This document shows, piece after piece, positions 15,012-15,768 of a stretch of 15,768 bases of DNA. The number at the start of each line of letters is the position of its first letter. The first letter of the stretch is position 1. The notes below the pieces were generated by a model that made no database searches, was not told the origin of the DNA, and saw only the letters and a program-made list of their open reading frames with translations. The translations under genes were made by a program, and so were the position numbers. Source of the DNA: Ghiorsea sp. (GTDB taxonomy: Bacteria; Pseudomonadota; Zetaproteobacteria; Mariprofundales; Mariprofundaceae); NCBI GenBank assembly GCA_030950765.1, contig JAUZQX010000018.1, forward strand, positions 1 to 15,768, in the 5' to 3' direction.

Positions 15012-15768
15012 TCAGTGTGTCACGGCGTGTAACGCCGTTGAATGATCTATCAATGCTGCCGCAGCATCAAGTTTACTTGTTGTTGCTTGCTCAATTAGGT
15101 GGGCAACGGATTCATGCAGTATGTCCAATACTGGTGCGGGGTAGAAACCAACCCATACAGTGAGAACTATCAGTGGCACAAAAATACCAAATTCACGCAC
15201 AGACATATCAGGCATAGACCTGACGCTATCCTTCACCAAGTCGCCCATAATGACACGTTTGTACATCCATAAGGTGTAACAAGCTGATAACACCACACTA
15301 ATCGCAGCAGCAATGGCAATCCATTTCGCTGAAATCATCAGTGCAGCAGGATCTGCAGCAAATGTACCAATCAATACCATGATTTCACCTATAAACGCCG
15401 ATGAACCCGGCAAGGCTACGTTTGCCATTGAGAAAACAAGCATCACTACCGCAAAGACTGGCATCACATTGGCAACACCACCGTAGTCTGCAATTTCTCG
15501 TGTATGTAATCTATCATACAACACACCTACACATAAGAAGAGTGCCGCTGCTACAAAGCCATGTGAAATCATGTTAATAACAGCACCTTCCAGTGCTTGT
15601 GTCGTAAATACGAATGTACCCAATGTAACAAAACCCATATGTGCAATGGATGAGTACGCGATTAAACGTTTCATATCTTTTTGCATCATCGCTACAAGTG
15701 AGATGTATACAATAGCAACGAGACTTAAACCAATCATCATCGGGGCAAAGTATTGCGAAGCATCAGGC
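15012..15768 (-). CDS. nuoM: NADH-quinone oxidoreductase subunit M, C-terminal part (5' end beyond window)
   Basis: Antiporter-like, proton-pumping membrane subunit of complex I. About 251 C-terminal residues are visible out of roughly 500, and the frame stays open to the right edge, so the Met codons near 15740 are internal. Family motifs include PDASQYFAPMM at the edge, KRLIAYSSIAHMGFVTLG, NMISHGFVAAALFLCVGVLYDR and the ALPGSSAFIGE loop, followed by three or four more hydrophobic helices and a C-terminal histidine-containing tail. The stop is 13 nt before nuoN. The fragment shows no damage. Confidence 0.96.
   Translation of the reverse strand, partial: PDASQYFAPMMIGLSLVAIVYISLVAMMQKDMKRLIAYSSIAHMGFVTLGTFVFTTQALEGAVINMISHGFVAAALFLCVGVLYDRLHTREIADYGGVANVMPVFAVVMLVFSMANVALPGSSAFIGEIMVLIGTFAADPAALMISAKWIAIAAAISVVLSACYTLWMYKRVIMGDLVKDSVRSMPDMSVREFGIFVPLIVLTVWVGFYPAPVLDILHESVAHLIEQATTSKLDAAAALIDHSTALHAVTH

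Noticed and set aside
1..15768. CRISPR arrays, insertion sequences, tRNA/rRNA genes, prophage or toxin-antitoxin modules
   Set aside because: No regularly spaced repeats, transposase or integrase motifs, tRNA-like cloverleafs or small toxin/antitoxin pairs were seen on either strand.

Overview
The window comes from a Gram-negative, probably proteobacterial chromosome of moderate to low GC. It carries conserved envelope and respiration genes (ppiD, a LolA/LolCDE-like operon, an outer-membrane barrel, nuoM/nuoN), plus hemE, bioD, rnhB and trhO. The gene mix would fit a marine proteobacterium such as a Zetaproteobacterium, but that is a guess from style. Nothing in the sequence settles the taxon.

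Layout. Positions 1-4892 are a minus-strand run transcribed from right to left: ppiD, bioD, a PilZ-like protein, then hemE, whose 3' end lies outside the window. A 194-bp divergent intergenic region (4893-5086) follows. Next is a tight five-gene plus-strand operon (5087-10074): a LolA-like periplasmic protein, two FtsX/LolE-type permeases, a LolD-type ATPase and a predicted outer-membrane beta-barrel. It meets trhO (tRNA U34 hydroxylase, minus) tail to tail with a 4-bp overlap. trhO is divergent from a plus-strand gene for a double-receiver GGDEF protein, with a good trhO promoter and an overlapping inverted repeat between them. The GGDEF gene in turn converges on rnhB with a 2-bp gap. rnhB overlaps a VanZ-family membrane-protein gene. 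A clear intrinsic terminator separates these two from the end of the respiratory complex I operon (nuoN and a partial nuoM), which runs off the right edge.

How the genes fit together. The most interesting unit is the five-gene operon. It encodes an inner-membrane ABC engine, a periplasmic lipid or lipoprotein carrier and an outer-membrane barrel, which together could form a complete trans-envelope route. It resembles the Lol lipoprotein pathway, but no LolB-like acceptor lipoprotein is present and a barrel sits in that place. Its cargo is unknown. A second theme is c-di-GMP: an apparently active diguanylate cyclase (GGEEF active site and RxxD inhibitory site intact, one intact and one degenerate receiver) and a possible PilZ-type receptor lie in the same window. 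The remaining genes are ordinary housekeeping genes. No mobile elements, CRISPR arrays, tRNAs or rRNAs were seen, and no gene-free stretch exceeds 200 bp.
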